Origin: Planctomycetaceae bacterium
GTDB lineage: Bacteria; Planctomycetota; Planctomycetia; Planctomycetales; Planctomycetaceae
Reading direction: 5' to 3'
Assembly: GCA_002726205.1 (NCBI GenBank)
Contig: PBSL01000066.1
Span: 1-64,000 of the forward strand
DNA length: 64,000 nt
Each line of letters begins with the position of its first letter. Position 1 is the stretch's first letter. Both the position numbers and the translations under genes were made by a program. Below are positions 27,996 to 37,821 of the stretch, one piece after another. The notes under the pieces are model-generated. The model saw only the letters and a list, made by a program, of their open reading frames with translations. It had not been told where the DNA came from and did not search any database.

Positions 27996-30605
27996 TCAAT
28001 CGACGTAGAGGAAGCGACTGCTGGAGAACAGGGCCTGGCAGAAGACCGACAGGGCCTGGTCGCGGCTCCGGGCGAGCTTCTTTTTCTTGTCATCGGCCTT
28101 GGGGACTGGTCCGTTGAACAACGCCGTCTGTTCATCCAGGAATGCTGTCGCCTCGCCGATCTCGGCCGCGGTCGGCTCGGACCCGTAGACCAGTTGCCAG
28201 GCGTGATGGATCCGGTCGATCGTTTTCGGGCCGGCTTCGGCTTTCAGTCGTTCGGCGAAACGGGTGGATTGGGATACGACGAAATCGCTGTTCATCATCA
28301 TCAGCGACTGAGACGAAACGGTCGTTGAAACCCGCTCGGTACAGTTGGGCACCATCGCCGGTCGATCGAAGGTGTCGAGAACGCCCAGCGGCCGGCTGCG
28401 GCGTACCTCGATCCAGACGCTCCGACGGTACTGCTCGTTGCTCATGTCGACCACCGCGCCGGGCCGCCCGGCGTTGAGATTTTCCTTGCCGATGACCCAC
28501 TGTCCGACCCGGTCGGCCATGATCGGTACCGGGGGACCGTAGCGGCGGGGGTTCAGCGATCCGCTGACCGCGAGAATCGCGTCACGGAGGCTCTCGGCAT
28601 CCAGTCGCCTGATCGACATCCGTCCCAGCAGGTCGTTGTCGGGGTCGGTCACCAGCAAGGGACCGGGTGCCGAGGCGGACTGGCGGTAGGTGGCCGATGT
28701 CATCACCAGTCGGTGCAACCGCTTCAGACTCCAGCCGGTCCTCATGAACTCGTCGGCCAGCCAGTCCAGAAGCTGGGGATGAGTGGGACGCAGGCCAAGC
28801 GAGCCGATGTCGCCGGGAGTGGCGACCAGTCCGCGGCCAAAGTGGTGCATCCAGGACCGGTTGACGATCACGCGGGCGACCAACGGATGGGTGCCCCCGG
28901 TCAGGCGGCGGGCCCAGGTCAGTCGCCGGCCGGTCGAACCAATCTGCTTATTGTTTTGAGCCAGAGTGACCGGTTCCCGGGTGGTCACTCCGAGGATCGA
29001 CAGGCCGGAGGGGTCGACTGGCTGCCGGGGCTGGGTGATGTCGCCACGAAAAAAGACCCTGGTGACCGGGACCGGTCCGGATTGCTCGGCCAGCACGCGG
29101 ACGAAGGTTTCCTGGGGCTTGGTTGCCCGCAGGTCGCTGGCCCGCTTGGAAATTGCCTTGAGGTCGTTGGCTGCCTTCTGGTCGTAAAGGTAAAGAGAAC
29201 CGGCCGAGACGTTCAGGCTGGGGTGCTTCTTGAGCAGGTCCTTCTGGGCGGGAGTTCTTTTCTTCGCATCGGTCTTGCGTGCCAGTCGGGCCAACTCCCG
29301 CTGGGCGGCGGCCAACTTTGCGACCTCCTTGTCGAAGGTCTGTTGAATGTAGGTTGCCTGTTTCCGGCCCCGCTCGCCATCGATCACCTTCGCTTCCTTC
29401 TCGATCCGAGCCGCTTCCTTGCGGTCGGCGTCGGTGTAGAGCGACACCAGTCGGCCGCCGGGCCGCTTCCAGCGGGCGACATTCAACGCGGGTTCGAAGA
29501 TCGCGCGGAGACGATAATAGTCGACCTGTGGTATCGGGTCGTAGCGGTGATTGTGACACTGGGCGCAGCCAACAGTCAGTCCAAGGATCGAAGTGGAGAC
29601 GATGTTGATTGTCTCGGCGACGACCTGGTTGCGATTGGCGGCGTCATTGCTGCCGACGGTTCCATCGGGTGCAGTCCGCAGGTAGCCGGTGGCGGTCAAC
29701 AACTGGAGGTCCCCGGGCGAGAGATCCTTGTAGGGTGGCTTGACCATTTCGTCGCCGGCAAGTTGTGCCAGCAGGAAGCGGTTCCAGCCGAGATCGTCGT
29801 TGTGGGAATTGACGACCCAGTCGCGGTACTGCCAGGCCCACTTCCGCTGCGGATCAACACTGGCGACGCCCTCGCTGTCGGCGTAGCCGGCCGCGTCCAG
29901 CCAGTGACGGCCCCAGCGTTCGCCGTAGTGCGGGCTGGCCAGCAGGCGATCGATCAGACGCTCCCAGGCACCCGGGGTCGTATCAGCCAGGAAGCGGGTT
30001 CGCTGAATTGGCGTGGGAGGCAGACCCAGCAGGTCGAATGTCGCTCGACGAAGCAGAGTCGATTTCGCTGCCGGGCCACCCAGCGTGTGGCCAATCGTCT
30101 CGAGCCGCGCCTGCGTGAATTGGTCCAGTGGATTGCGGATTTCAGCGAGGGTCTTGACCGTTGGTGGCGTCGCGCGACGGATCGGCTGGAACGCCCAGTA
30201 GCTGCGGTCGCCGTCGGTGAACTGGAAACCGCGGGCGAGTGTCTTGGGTTCGGGTCCGGCCGTCACGGCACCGGTGGCGATCCAGCGACGGATCAGATCG
30301 AGTTGAGCAGGGGTGAGTTTGCGGCTTTCTTTTCCCGGAGGCATCTCGCCGGTGGAAACCCGCTTGAGCAGTGCACTGGCGGCGGGGTCGCCCGGCACGA
30401 TCGCGGCTCCCGAATCGCCTCCGGAAACGAGAAACCGTCTCAACCTGAGGTCGAGCTCTCCCTTGAGTTCCTTGGTTTCTCCGTGACATTCCAGGCAGTG
30501 CGCCTTGAAGATCGGACGGATGTCACGCTCGAACGTCAGCGGCGGAGCCGCGGTCAGTGGGCCGGTGAGCAGGCCGAGCAACAATGCAGAGAGGGCGGGA
30601 CGCAT
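27996..30605 (-). CDS. PSCyt1/DUF1549/DUF1553 exported protein
   Basis: Large exported protein (869 aa): signal peptide MRPALSALLLGLLTGPLTAA, PSCyt1 cytochrome-like domain with AHCLECHGE at about residue 38 and STGEMPPGKESRKL, DUF1549 with LTVGCAQCHNHRYDPI, a Lys/Arg-rich charged helical middle (about residues 370-480), then DUF1553 with HPLVARVIVNRSWMHHFGRG and HPQLLDWLADEF. Two CxxCH sites suggest c-type haem, but redox function is unproven. First gene of a leftward pair with DUF1501. Confidence 0.92.
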   Translation of the reverse strand: MRPALSALLLGLLTGPLTAAPPLTFERDIRPIFKAHCLECHGETKELKGELDLRLRRFLVSGGDSGAAIVPGDPAASALLKRVSTGEMPPGKESRKLTPAQLDLIRRWIATGAVTAGPEPKTLARGFQFTDGDRSYWAFQPIRRATPPTVKTLAEIRNPLDQFTQARLETIGHTLGGPAAKSTLLRRATFDLLGLPPTPIQRTRFLADTTPGAWERLIDRLLASPHYGERWGRHWLDAAGYADSEGVASVDPQRKWAWQYRDWVVNSHNDDLGWNRFLLAQLAGDEMVKPPYKDLSPGDLQLLTATGYLRTAPDGTVGSNDAANRNQVVAETINIVSTSILGLTVGCAQCHNHRYDPIPQVDYYRLRAIFEPALNVARWKRPGGRLVSLYTDADRKEAARIEKEAKVIDGERGRKQATYIQQTFDKEVAKLAAAQRELARLARKTDAKKRTPAQKDLLKKHPSLNVSAGSLYLYDQKAANDLKAISKRASDLRATKPQETFVRVLAEQSGPVPVTRVFFRGDITQPRQPVDPSGLSILGVTTREPVTLAQNNKQIGSTGRRLTWARRLTGGTHPLVARVIVNRSWMHHFGRGLVATPGDIGSLGLRPTHPQLLDWLADEFMRTGWSLKRLHRLVMTSATYRQSASAPGPLLVTDPDNDLLGRMSIRRLDAESLRDAILAVSGSLNPRRYGPPVPIMADRVGQWVIGKENLNAGRPGAVVDMSNEQYRRSVWIEVRRSRPLGVLDTFDRPAMVPNCTERVSTTVSSQSLMMMNSDFVVSQSTRFAERLKAEAGPKTIDRIHHAWQLVYGSEPTAAEIGEATAFLDEQTALFNGPVPKADDKKKKLARSRDQALSVFCQALFSSSRFLYVD

Positions 30606-30811
30606 GCGGGGAACTCGGGTGGGAGGGACCGTGGTGGTGGGACGCCGCAGCGGTTTCTTCCATGATTCTGGGTCGAACCCCCCGGGTCTGGCAAGGGGAG
30701 GAGTCCCGGTCGTGAAACGGCGTGATCATGGTGGCGTTGCCCGGACCCCCGGCAGCGGGTACACATTAGGCGTTCCGAAAGCGGTAGCACGAGAAAACGG
30801 AGAAAGTGACG

Positions 30812-32074
30812 ATGAGGATTTCCTGGGCGGATGTGGTTCGTCGGTCGGGTTGCCTGGTGCTGCTGGCGACACTGGCGGGGTCGGTCTCCGCGGCCGATTG
30901 GCCGGGATTTCTCGGGCCGGCTCGCAACGGGATCAGCGGTGAGACCGGTCTGATCGACACGTTTCCTGCCACCGGGCCGGCCCGGGTCTGGCGGGTTGCC
31001 GGTGGCGTGGGAATGTCGGGACTGGCCGTGGCCGATGGCCGCGTGGTGACCCAGGTCGAATTGGCCGGCAAACAGCAGGTGATCGCGCTGGCCCTGGCCA
31101 GCGGCAAGACGCTTTGGCGGACACCGGTTGCCGCGGCCTATCGCAATGGCATGGGAAACGGCTCCCGGGCGACCCCGGTGATTTCCGGAGACCGGGTCGT
31201 TGTCTTCACCGGCGAGGGCCGGTTGGTGGCCCTGGCGGCGGCGACCGGCAAGACGCTGTGGCAGCGGGACGTCGTAACCGAACTCAAGGGGCGAGTGGCC
31301 GACTATGGCATGGCGTCTTCGCCGCTGATCGTCGGCGGCCTGGTCGTCGTCACGCCCGGGGCCCGGCAAGCCGCGGTCGCGGCGTTTCGTCTGGCCGACG
31401 GAACAACGGCCTGGACGGCCGGTGCTGGACCGGCCGGTTACTCGTCGCCGGCAGTGTTGACCGTGGGAGGACGTCGGCAGGTCGTGGCCTTCCTGGGCGA
31501 CCAGGCCCTCGGACTCGATCCGGACAAGGGCTCGTCGCTTTGGCGATTTCCCTACGTCACCGATTACGAATGCAACATCGCGACCCCGTTGGCCCACAAC
31601 GGTCGCGTTTTTCTCTCGTCCGGAGAAAACCACGGCAGCGTGATGCTGGGGCTGAAGAAATCCGGCGGCGGGTTCACCGTCGAGACCGCCTGGTCTTCTC
31701 TCGGTCCCCAGTCGGTGATGAGGAACGAGTGGCAGACGTCGATACTGTGGAAAGGGCATCTCTACGGCATGGACAACGTTGGCGGCGCCGGTCCGATCAC
31801 TCATCTCACCTGCATCGATGCCACCAGCGGCCGCCGTCTCTGGCAGCAGCGACGCTTTGGCAAGGGAAACCTGATCGCCGCCGACGGCAAGCTGTGGATC
31901 AGCACGCTCAAGGGAGAACTCGTGCTCGTGGCCGCCTCGCCGAAGGGATTTCGCGAGTTGTCCCGTGCCCGGGTGCTGGGGCCGACCCGCCAGGCGGCGG
32001 CCCTCTCGGCAGGAAAACTGCTGTTGCGCGACAATGCCGAGATCGTCTGCCTGGACATCAAGAAGGCTCGCTGA
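30812..32074 (+). CDS. Exported PQQ-like beta-propeller protein
   Basis: Secreted beta-propeller protein (420 aa) with Sec signal (SGCLVLLATLAGSVSAADW-like) and PQQ-like repeats, e.g. GKTLWRTPVAAAY, GKTLWQRDVVTEL, GRRLWQQRRFGKGN. It starts WPGFLGPARNGIS, typical of planctomycete outer-membrane-assembly-BamB-like proteins, though no cofactor residues can be claimed. The ATG nine bases after GGAG is chosen over a GTG six bases earlier. The next gene starts two bases after its stop. Confidence 0.88.
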   Translation: MRISWADVVRRSGCLVLLATLAGSVSAADWPGFLGPARNGISGETGLIDTFPATGPARVWRVAGGVGMSGLAVADGRVVTQVELAGKQQVIALALASGKTLWRTPVAAAYRNGMGNGSRATPVISGDRVVVFTGEGRLVALAAATGKTLWQRDVVTELKGRVADYGMASSPLIVGGLVVVTPGARQAAVAAFRLADGTTAWTAGAGPAGYSSPAVLTVGGRRQVVAFLGDQALGLDPDKGSSLWRFPYVTDYECNIATPLAHNGRVFLSSGENHGSVMLGLKKSGGGFTVETAWSSLGPQSVMRNEWQTSILWKGHLYGMDNVGGAGPITHLTCIDATSGRRLWQQRRFGKGNLIAADGKLWISTLKGELVLVAASPKGFRELSRARVLGPTRQAAALSAGKLLLRDNAEIVCLDIKKAR

Positions 32075-32076
32075 CC

Positions 32077-32937
32077 ATGGACGCCGGGTTGCTGGATCGC
32101 GAGGAATACGTCGAGCAGGCGTATTTCTTTCGTGCCTACCGCGAACGGCTTGCCGACGCGATTCCCTCCCAGGAAATCCTCGTACAGATCCGGGAAGAGC
32201 TGCTCAGCACGACACGGCTCCCCGTGGCACTGGAGGTGATCGAGGGCGAGTTGCTCCTGCGTGGCAAGCTTGCTGACGGCATGCAGCACCTGACCCATTA
32301 CTTCACCCCGTTCCAGATCTACGTCGTCGCGCAGTCGGAACGAGAACGCTCGAAATTCGATCAGTACACCGCACTCGAGGTCCTGGAGAAGGAGGCCGAG
32401 TACCGGGCAGAGGGATGCAGTCCGCAGGGATTGTTCATCTATCACTTCGAGTCGCTTGCCCGCAACCATCTCGGTTACGACCACGGACTCGAGGCGGTAG
32501 CGGCCGACCCGTCCTACGACGAGGATTTTCGTAAGTGGATCCTGAAGATCCGCACCGAACTGGGAACGATTGATTTCGCTGACATGCTCTACGTTCGCTC
32601 CGAGCAACTCGTCGCCGACCGACGGCGCCGGCCCGGCCAGCAAGACTGGGATCCGGGCTACCCAATCCTGTTCGGGTTGAAGGAAGGCCGCATCGCCAAG
32701 GCCAATCGCGGCAAGGACCCTCTCTACATGTTTGCCGCACTGCAACGGCACCTGAATTATCCGGTGGTTCCCCGGTCGCAACCGGATGACGAGATCGAGA
32801 TCGACCCGCTGCTGCAGCGTCGGCTGCAGGTGATTGAAAAGCGGCTGCAACTTGTCGAGTCCGAACAGAAAGGTGGTGTCGATCTCAGCCAGTTCTACGC
32901 GAAGCCTGGCGAGGACGAGGATCCGCCGGTCGGATGA
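32077..32937 (+). CDS. Hypothetical cytosolic protein
   Basis: Protein of 286 aa with no recognised domain, no signal peptide and no membrane segment. It begins MDAGLLDREEYVEQAYFFRA and is rich in charged residues; the C-terminal part (LLQRRLQVIEKRLQLVESEQ) looks like a short coiled coil. The start codon follows the PQQ gene's stop after two bases, so co-transcription is likely. Codon usage looks native. Possibly planctomycete-specific; function not inferred. Confidence 0.85.
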   Translation: MDAGLLDREEYVEQAYFFRAYRERLADAIPSQEILVQIREELLSTTRLPVALEVIEGELLLRGKLADGMQHLTHYFTPFQIYVVAQSERERSKFDQYTALEVLEKEAEYRAEGCSPQGLFIYHFESLARNHLGYDHGLEAVAADPSYDEDFRKWILKIRTELGTIDFADMLYVRSEQLVADRRRRPGQQDWDPGYPILFGLKEGRIAKANRGKDPLYMFAALQRHLNYPVVPRSQPDDEIEIDPLLQRRLQVIEKRLQLVESEQKGGVDLSQFYAKPGEDEDPPVG

Positions 32938-32981
32938 TCCTCGGGCCTCGTCGCTGCCGAACCCGCGCCAGGGGATAGACG

Positions 32982-33794
32982 ATGACGACTGCCATACCCC
33001 CGGAAGACCCACGACCGGAGATGCTCGATGGGCATCTCTACGACTACCCCGCCTATTACGACCTGGTCTTCGGGAGCGATTGCGCGGCCGAGCTGTCTTT
33101 TCTTGAGGCTTGTTTCGAGCGATTCACCGATCGGGTTGTCTCCCGCGTGTTCGAACCAGCCTGTGGAACCGGCCGGCTGCTCTACCGCCTGGCACGTCGG
33201 GGTTACAGCGTCTCGGGAAACGATCTCAATCCCTCGGCGATCGAGTACTGCAATGCCCGGTTTCAGCGGGCTGGGCTGCCACCGCCGGCGATCGTCGGCG
33301 ACATGGCCGACTTTCGCCTGAAACGCAAGGTCGATGCCGCGTTCAACACGATCAACAGTTTCCGGCATCTCGACACCGAAGCCGCCGCAGGAAGGCACCT
33401 CTGCTGCGTGGGTGATTCGCTGGCCCGGGGTGGAATCTACCTGCTCGGGCTGCACCTGACACCAACCCACGGGCTGCGTGACATGGGAGAGACCTGGACG
33501 GCACGGCGAGGCCACCTCGGAATCGTCTCGGACCTGCAGAGCCTGGCGATCGACCTCCGCCGCCGGGTCGAATCGTTCCGGATGACCTTTGATATCTACA
33601 CGCCGACGCGTCATCGCCGAATCGCCGGAATCATCAAGTATCGTACCTACACGCTGGCGCAGATCCGCCGGCTGGTGGCTTCGGTGCCGTCACTGGAGTG
33701 GATCGAGTCGTTCGATTTCTCTTATGACGTTTCGCGGCCGGTCGTCGTTGATGAGCAGAGCGAGGATGTTGTTCTGGTCCTGAGGAAGCGTTGA
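32982..33794 (+). CDS. Class I SAM-dependent methyltransferase
   Basis: Rossmann-fold methyltransferase (270 aa). Motif I is FEPACGTGRLLYRLARRG, followed by motif II VSGNDLNPSAIEYC and the acidic-aromatic block DAAFNTINSFRHL. An AGGGGATAG stretch precedes the ATG. The C-terminal half is beta-rich (YRTYTLAQIRRLVASV), a common arrangement. Substrate unknown; the neighbouring hypothetical gene gives no clue. Confidence 0.88.
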   Translation: MTTAIPPEDPRPEMLDGHLYDYPAYYDLVFGSDCAAELSFLEACFERFTDRVVSRVFEPACGTGRLLYRLARRGYSVSGNDLNPSAIEYCNARFQRAGLPPPAIVGDMADFRLKRKVDAAFNTINSFRHLDTEAAAGRHLCCVGDSLARGGIYLLGLHLTPTHGLRDMGETWTARRGHLGIVSDLQSLAIDLRRRVESFRMTFDIYTPTRHRRIAGIIKYRTYTLAQIRRLVASVPSLEWIESFDFSYDVSRPVVVDEQSEDVVLVLRKR

Positions 33795-33902
33795 GACGGT
33801 CGGGGGCAACGACAGTACTGATTGACCCGGCAGTTCGGCCTGGCGTAAAATTGTCCCAGTGCTGTTGCTGCCCTCCCCCGCCCTCCCCCCGTTGAATCCG
33901 CA

Positions 33903-36317
33903 ATGCGCGTTTCCCACCTGCCCGTGTTTCTGCTGGCCGTGTTCGCGGCGACGATGCCGGCCGTGAACGCCGCGGTGACGCTGGAGGTGCGGCCCCCGCG
34001 GGTCACGCTCGTCAACCCGGAGGATTCGGCGCAGGTGCTCGTCGAGACGATCGATGCCGGTCGGCGAGTCGATCGCACGCGGCAGGCCCGGCTGGCGGTG
34101 GCTGATCCCGGCGTGGCCCGGGTCAACCGACGGGGCCTGGTGATCCCGCTTGCCGAAGGCAGAACGCAGTTGCTGGTCACCTTTGGCGAGGTCACCCGCT
34201 CGATCCCGATCGAGGTCGCTGGCCTGGCCGCTCCCCAGCCGGTGTCGTTTGTCGAGGAAGTGATCCCGATCCTGTCGAAGGCCTCCTGCAACTCCGGGAG
34301 TTGCCATGGCAAGGCCGAGGGGAAAAACGGGTTCCGGCTGAGCATATTCGGTTTCAATCCCCGGGCTGATCACGCGGCGCTGACAAAGGAAAAACGAGGC
34401 GGCCGTGTTTCGCCGGCGCTTCCGGCCGAGAGTCTGCTGCTGACGAAGTCGACCGCGACGGTGCCCCACGGCGGGGGCCGTAAGGTGAAACTGGACGGAA
34501 GACGATACCGGCGGTTGCGACGGTGGATTGCCGAGGGGGCCCGGTTTGACGTGCCCGGTCACCGTTGCACGTCGATTCGCGTCGATCCACCCCAGCGGGT
34601 TGTTGACGCCGGCGGACAACAGCAACTGCGGGTCGTGGCAACCGATGCTTCCGGCCGCAAGTGGTGCGTGACCACCGAGGCCCAGTTTGAATCCAACAAC
34701 GAGGTGATTGCCGAGGTCGATTCGGCTGGATTGGTCACCGCGACGAACGTGCCCGGTGAGGCGGCCATCCTGGTGCGGTACCTGGGGCAGGTGGCCGTCA
34801 GCCGGATCACCCGGCCCCAGCCGGCCATCGTGTTTCAGCGGCCGCCCGAACACAACTTCATCGACCGTCACATCTGGGACCGGTTGACCGAACTGAGGAT
34901 TCCTCCCAGCCCGCTTTGCGACGACGCGACATTCCTGCGGCGGGCCTTCCTGGACACGATTGGTACGCTACCGACGTCAGCCGAGACGCGGGCGTTCCTG
35001 GCCGGCAAGGATCCCGACAAGCGAAATACGCTGGTGGCGGGGTTGCTCCAACGGGGCGAGTACGCCGACTACTGGACACTGAGATGGTCGGACATCCTGC
35101 GAGTCGACAACGACAAGATCAAGGCGCAGGGGTCGGTCGCGATGACGCGGTGGTTGAGGCGACAATTCGTCGAGAACACGTCCTACGACCGATTTGTTCG
35201 CGAGATTGTCACCGTTCGCGGCCACACCAGGGGACGGTCGCCGGCGGCCTTTTACACCGTGCTGAAGACTCCCGAGCAGGTCTCACGGTCGGTCAGCCAG
35301 CTCTTTCTGGGCGTGCGGATCGAGTGTGCCCAGTGTCACCACCACCCCTACGAGAAATGGGCACAGCAGGATTACTACGCACTGGGCGGATTCTTTACCG
35401 GCGTCAACCGTGGTGGGGTGCCCGGTGGTGGCCAGAAGATCTCCGACAAGCCCGGCGTCAATTTCAAGCATCCCCGCAGCGGCCTGGAGGTTCTGCCGGC
35501 CGGGCTGGGCGCTGAACCGGTCACGCTGGCCGATCCCAACGGGCGACGGCGGGCGTTGGCCGACTGGATGCTGGCTCCCGGGAATCCCTTCTTCGCCCGC
35601 ACGATGGCCAACAGGCTGTGGGCGCATTATTTCGGCCGCGGGCTGGTTGAACCGATCGACGACCACCGGGCCACCAACCCCGCATCGAACGAGAAACTGC
35701 TTGCCGCGCTGGCTTCGCACCTGGTCGAAATCGGCTATGACCTCAAGGCTTTCACCCGCACCCTGCTGGCCTCGCGGACCTACCAGCTTGCCTCGAGCAC
35801 GTTGCCCGACAACGTGCTCGATCAACAAAACTACTCGCACATTGTCCACAAGGCGTTGCCGGCCGAAGTGTTGCTCGACGCGATCAGTCAGGCGACGGGA
35901 GTCCCCGAGGAATTCAATGGCTGGCCGGTCGGTTATCGGGCGATCCATGTTTGGGACAATCGCCTGCCGTCCTATTTTCTCCGAATCTTCGGCCGCCCCC
36001 AGCGGGTGACTGTCTGCGAGTGTGAACGGGGCAACGAACCGAGCATTGCCCAGGCCCTGCACCTGATGAACTCCGAAGAGTCGTTTCGCAAGATCCGTCA
36101 CCGTGACGGGCGGGCAGCCCGGTTGGCTGCCTCGAAACGGACCAACGCCGGGGTGATCGACGAGTTGTATCTCCTGACGCTTTCCCGTTATCCCTCGAAT
36201 GCCGAACGCAAGCTGATGCTCGGGGCGTTCACGCAACCCGGGGGCAGTCGTCGAGAAGCTGTCGAGGACGTTCTCTGGACGCTGCTGAACACCAAGGAGT
36301 TCTTGTACAATCACTAG
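33903..36317 (+). CDS. Ig-like/DUF1549/DUF1553 exported protein with CX4CH motif
   Basis: Exported protein (804 aa): signal (VFLLAVFAATMPAVNAA), an N-terminal bacterial Ig-like (BIG2-type) domain (residues about 25-110), a cytochrome-like segment with KASCNSGSCHGKAEGKNGF near residues 127-145, a second Ig-like stretch (about 225-300), DUF1549 (SYDRFVREIVTVRG, ECAQCHHHPYEKW) and DUF1553 (NPFFARTMANRLWAHYFGRG). CNSGSCH is a CX4CH rather than CxxCH. This architecture differs from the two other family members here. First of a four-gene exported module. Confidence 0.92.
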   Translation: MRVSHLPVFLLAVFAATMPAVNAAVTLEVRPPRVTLVNPEDSAQVLVETIDAGRRVDRTRQARLAVADPGVARVNRRGLVIPLAEGRTQLLVTFGEVTRSIPIEVAGLAAPQPVSFVEEVIPILSKASCNSGSCHGKAEGKNGFRLSIFGFNPRADHAALTKEKRGGRVSPALPAESLLLTKSTATVPHGGGRKVKLDGRRYRRLRRWIAEGARFDVPGHRCTSIRVDPPQRVVDAGGQQQLRVVATDASGRKWCVTTEAQFESNNEVIAEVDSAGLVTATNVPGEAAILVRYLGQVAVSRITRPQPAIVFQRPPEHNFIDRHIWDRLTELRIPPSPLCDDATFLRRAFLDTIGTLPTSAETRAFLAGKDPDKRNTLVAGLLQRGEYADYWTLRWSDILRVDNDKIKAQGSVAMTRWLRRQFVENTSYDRFVREIVTVRGHTRGRSPAAFYTVLKTPEQVSRSVSQLFLGVRIECAQCHHHPYEKWAQQDYYALGGFFTGVNRGGVPGGGQKISDKPGVNFKHPRSGLEVLPAGLGAEPVTLADPNGRRRALADWMLAPGNPFFARTMANRLWAHYFGRGLVEPIDDHRATNPASNEKLLAALASHLVEIGYDLKAFTRTLLASRTYQLASSTLPDNVLDQQNYSHIVHKALPAEVLLDAISQATGVPEEFNGWPVGYRAIHVWDNRLPSYFLRIFGRPQRVTVCECERGNEPSIAQALHLMNSEESFRKIRHRDGRAARLAASKRTNAGVIDELYLLTLSRYPSNAERKLMLGAFTQPGGSRREAVEDVLWTLLNTKEFLYNH

Positions 36318-36436
36318 GCCCGGGTGGCCGATGAGAAAACCGGTGGGTGTTTGATCCCGGGATCACCGTACGCCGGACTCGCTCGGAACAGGCCGGGCAC
36401 GGAAAAGGACAAGCCGATTTCCACGAGGGATGAGCC

Positions 36437-37786
36437 ATGTTGAACGTGTCACTGGATGGGCTTTCCGGACGATTCCGCGACAGCGTGTCTCGCCGCCACG
36501 CCCTGCGACTGGGCGGAACCGGTGCTCTGGCCGGACTCTCGTTGCCGACGTTGCTGGAACTGGAGGCCAAGGCGGCCTCGCCCAACGGTGCCCAGGCGAA
36601 GTCCTGCATCATGATCTTCCTGGAGGGAGGTCCCAGTCATATCGACATGTGGGACCTGAAGCCGCAGGCGCCCAAGGAGGTCCGCGGCAGCTTTCATCCA
36701 ATCGCGACCAACGTGCCCGGCACCCGGATCGGCAACATCCTGCCCCGTTGTGCCAGGGTTGCCGACAAGTTCACGATCCTGCGTTCGCACAGCCACCGCG
36801 ACAACGGTCACCAGACGGGTCGTCACTGGTGCCTGACCGGTTACAAGCCTCGTTTTGGTGACGGGCAGGCCCAGGGAACACCCTGGAACGAACTCTTCCC
36901 CTCGATTGGTTCAATCATTGCCAGGGAACTGGGCCGCAACGGGGACGTGCCGCCCTACATCAGTGTTCCCGAACCGATGGGACCGGGTGGGCCGGGATTT
37001 TACGGTGCCGGTTACGCGCCGTTCACGATCGAGACCGATCCGGTGCAACCGGACTTCAAGGTCCGGGACCTGAGTTTGGCCGCGGGGACCAGCCGTCGCC
37101 GGTTCGACTTGCGTCGACGGTTGCTGGCCGGGGTCGAGAAACTCTCCGGGGACACCGCGGTTCGCGGCCGCGCCCGGACGATGTCGACCTATTACCAGAA
37201 GGCGCTGGAACTGGTGACCTCGCCGGCCGCCCGCCGCGCGTTCGATATCCAGTCGGAATCACCGTCGGTTCGTGAACGTTACGGGCTGACATCGTTGGGT
37301 CAGTGTGCCCTGCTGTCCCGGCGGCTTGTCGAGGCCGGTTGCCGTTTCGTGGGAATCAGCCACGGCAGCTGGGACACGCACGTCGACAACTTCACCAGTC
37401 ACGAAAAGGCCCTGGCGCCCTCGGCCGATGCCGCGCTCTCGAGCCTGCTGGCCGATCTCGACGAACGGGGCATGCTCGACGAAACCATGGTGGTGATGTG
37501 GGGCGAGATGGGGCGGACGCCGCGGATCAATGCCAATGCCGGACGCGATCACTGGTCGATGTGCCAGAGCGTGATCATGGCCGGTGGCGGGATCAAACGC
37601 GGGGCCGTGGTGGGGGCCTCCGACAAGACCGCTTCCTACCCGACGACCACTCCGCACGGAGTCCGCGATCTTCTGAGGACGATTCTGGGTCAGATGGGTG
37701 TTGACTGCGACCGACGCTACTTCACCCCGCTCGGTCGGCCGGTACCGCTGGTCAAGGACGGGGCGTTCATCGACGAGTTGGTCTAG
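36437..37786 (+). CDS. DUF1501 exported protein
   Basis: Exported alkaline-phosphatase-like DUF1501 protein (449 aa). Tat-type N-terminus SRRHALRLGGTGALAGLSLP, first block FLEGGPSHIDMWDLKP, late block WGEMGRTPRINANAGRDHW. It follows the Ig-like/DUF1549/DUF1553 gene after about 120 bases and precedes the PPC-domain gene by 35 bases, so the group is probably expressed together. Substrate unknown. Confidence 0.92.
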   Translation: MLNVSLDGLSGRFRDSVSRRHALRLGGTGALAGLSLPTLLELEAKAASPNGAQAKSCIMIFLEGGPSHIDMWDLKPQAPKEVRGSFHPIATNVPGTRIGNILPRCARVADKFTILRSHSHRDNGHQTGRHWCLTGYKPRFGDGQAQGTPWNELFPSIGSIIARELGRNGDVPPYISVPEPMGPGGPGFYGAGYAPFTIETDPVQPDFKVRDLSLAAGTSRRRFDLRRRLLAGVEKLSGDTAVRGRARTMSTYYQKALELVTSPAARRAFDIQSESPSVRERYGLTSLGQCALLSRRLVEAGCRFVGISHGSWDTHVDNFTSHEKALAPSADAALSSLLADLDERGMLDETMVVMWGEMGRTPRINANAGRDHWSMCQSVIMAGGGIKRGAVVGASDKTASYPTTTPHGVRDLLRTILGQMGVDCDRRYFTPLGRPVPLVKDGAFIDELV

Positions 37787-37821
37787 GCCGTGTCGGGCGT
37801 GTAGAAAAGGGGGAGAGCCTG

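Noticed and set aside
28713-30665. 650-codon plus-strand frame
   Set aside because: Antisense shadow of the PSCyt1/DUF1549/DUF1553 gene, low-complexity translation, no family motif.
31114-32076. N-terminal extension of the hypothetical gene that starts at 32077
   Set aside because: The upstream part of this open frame overlaps the PQQ-propeller gene in another frame and reads as random Arg/Gly-rich sequence; the real start follows the PQQ stop.
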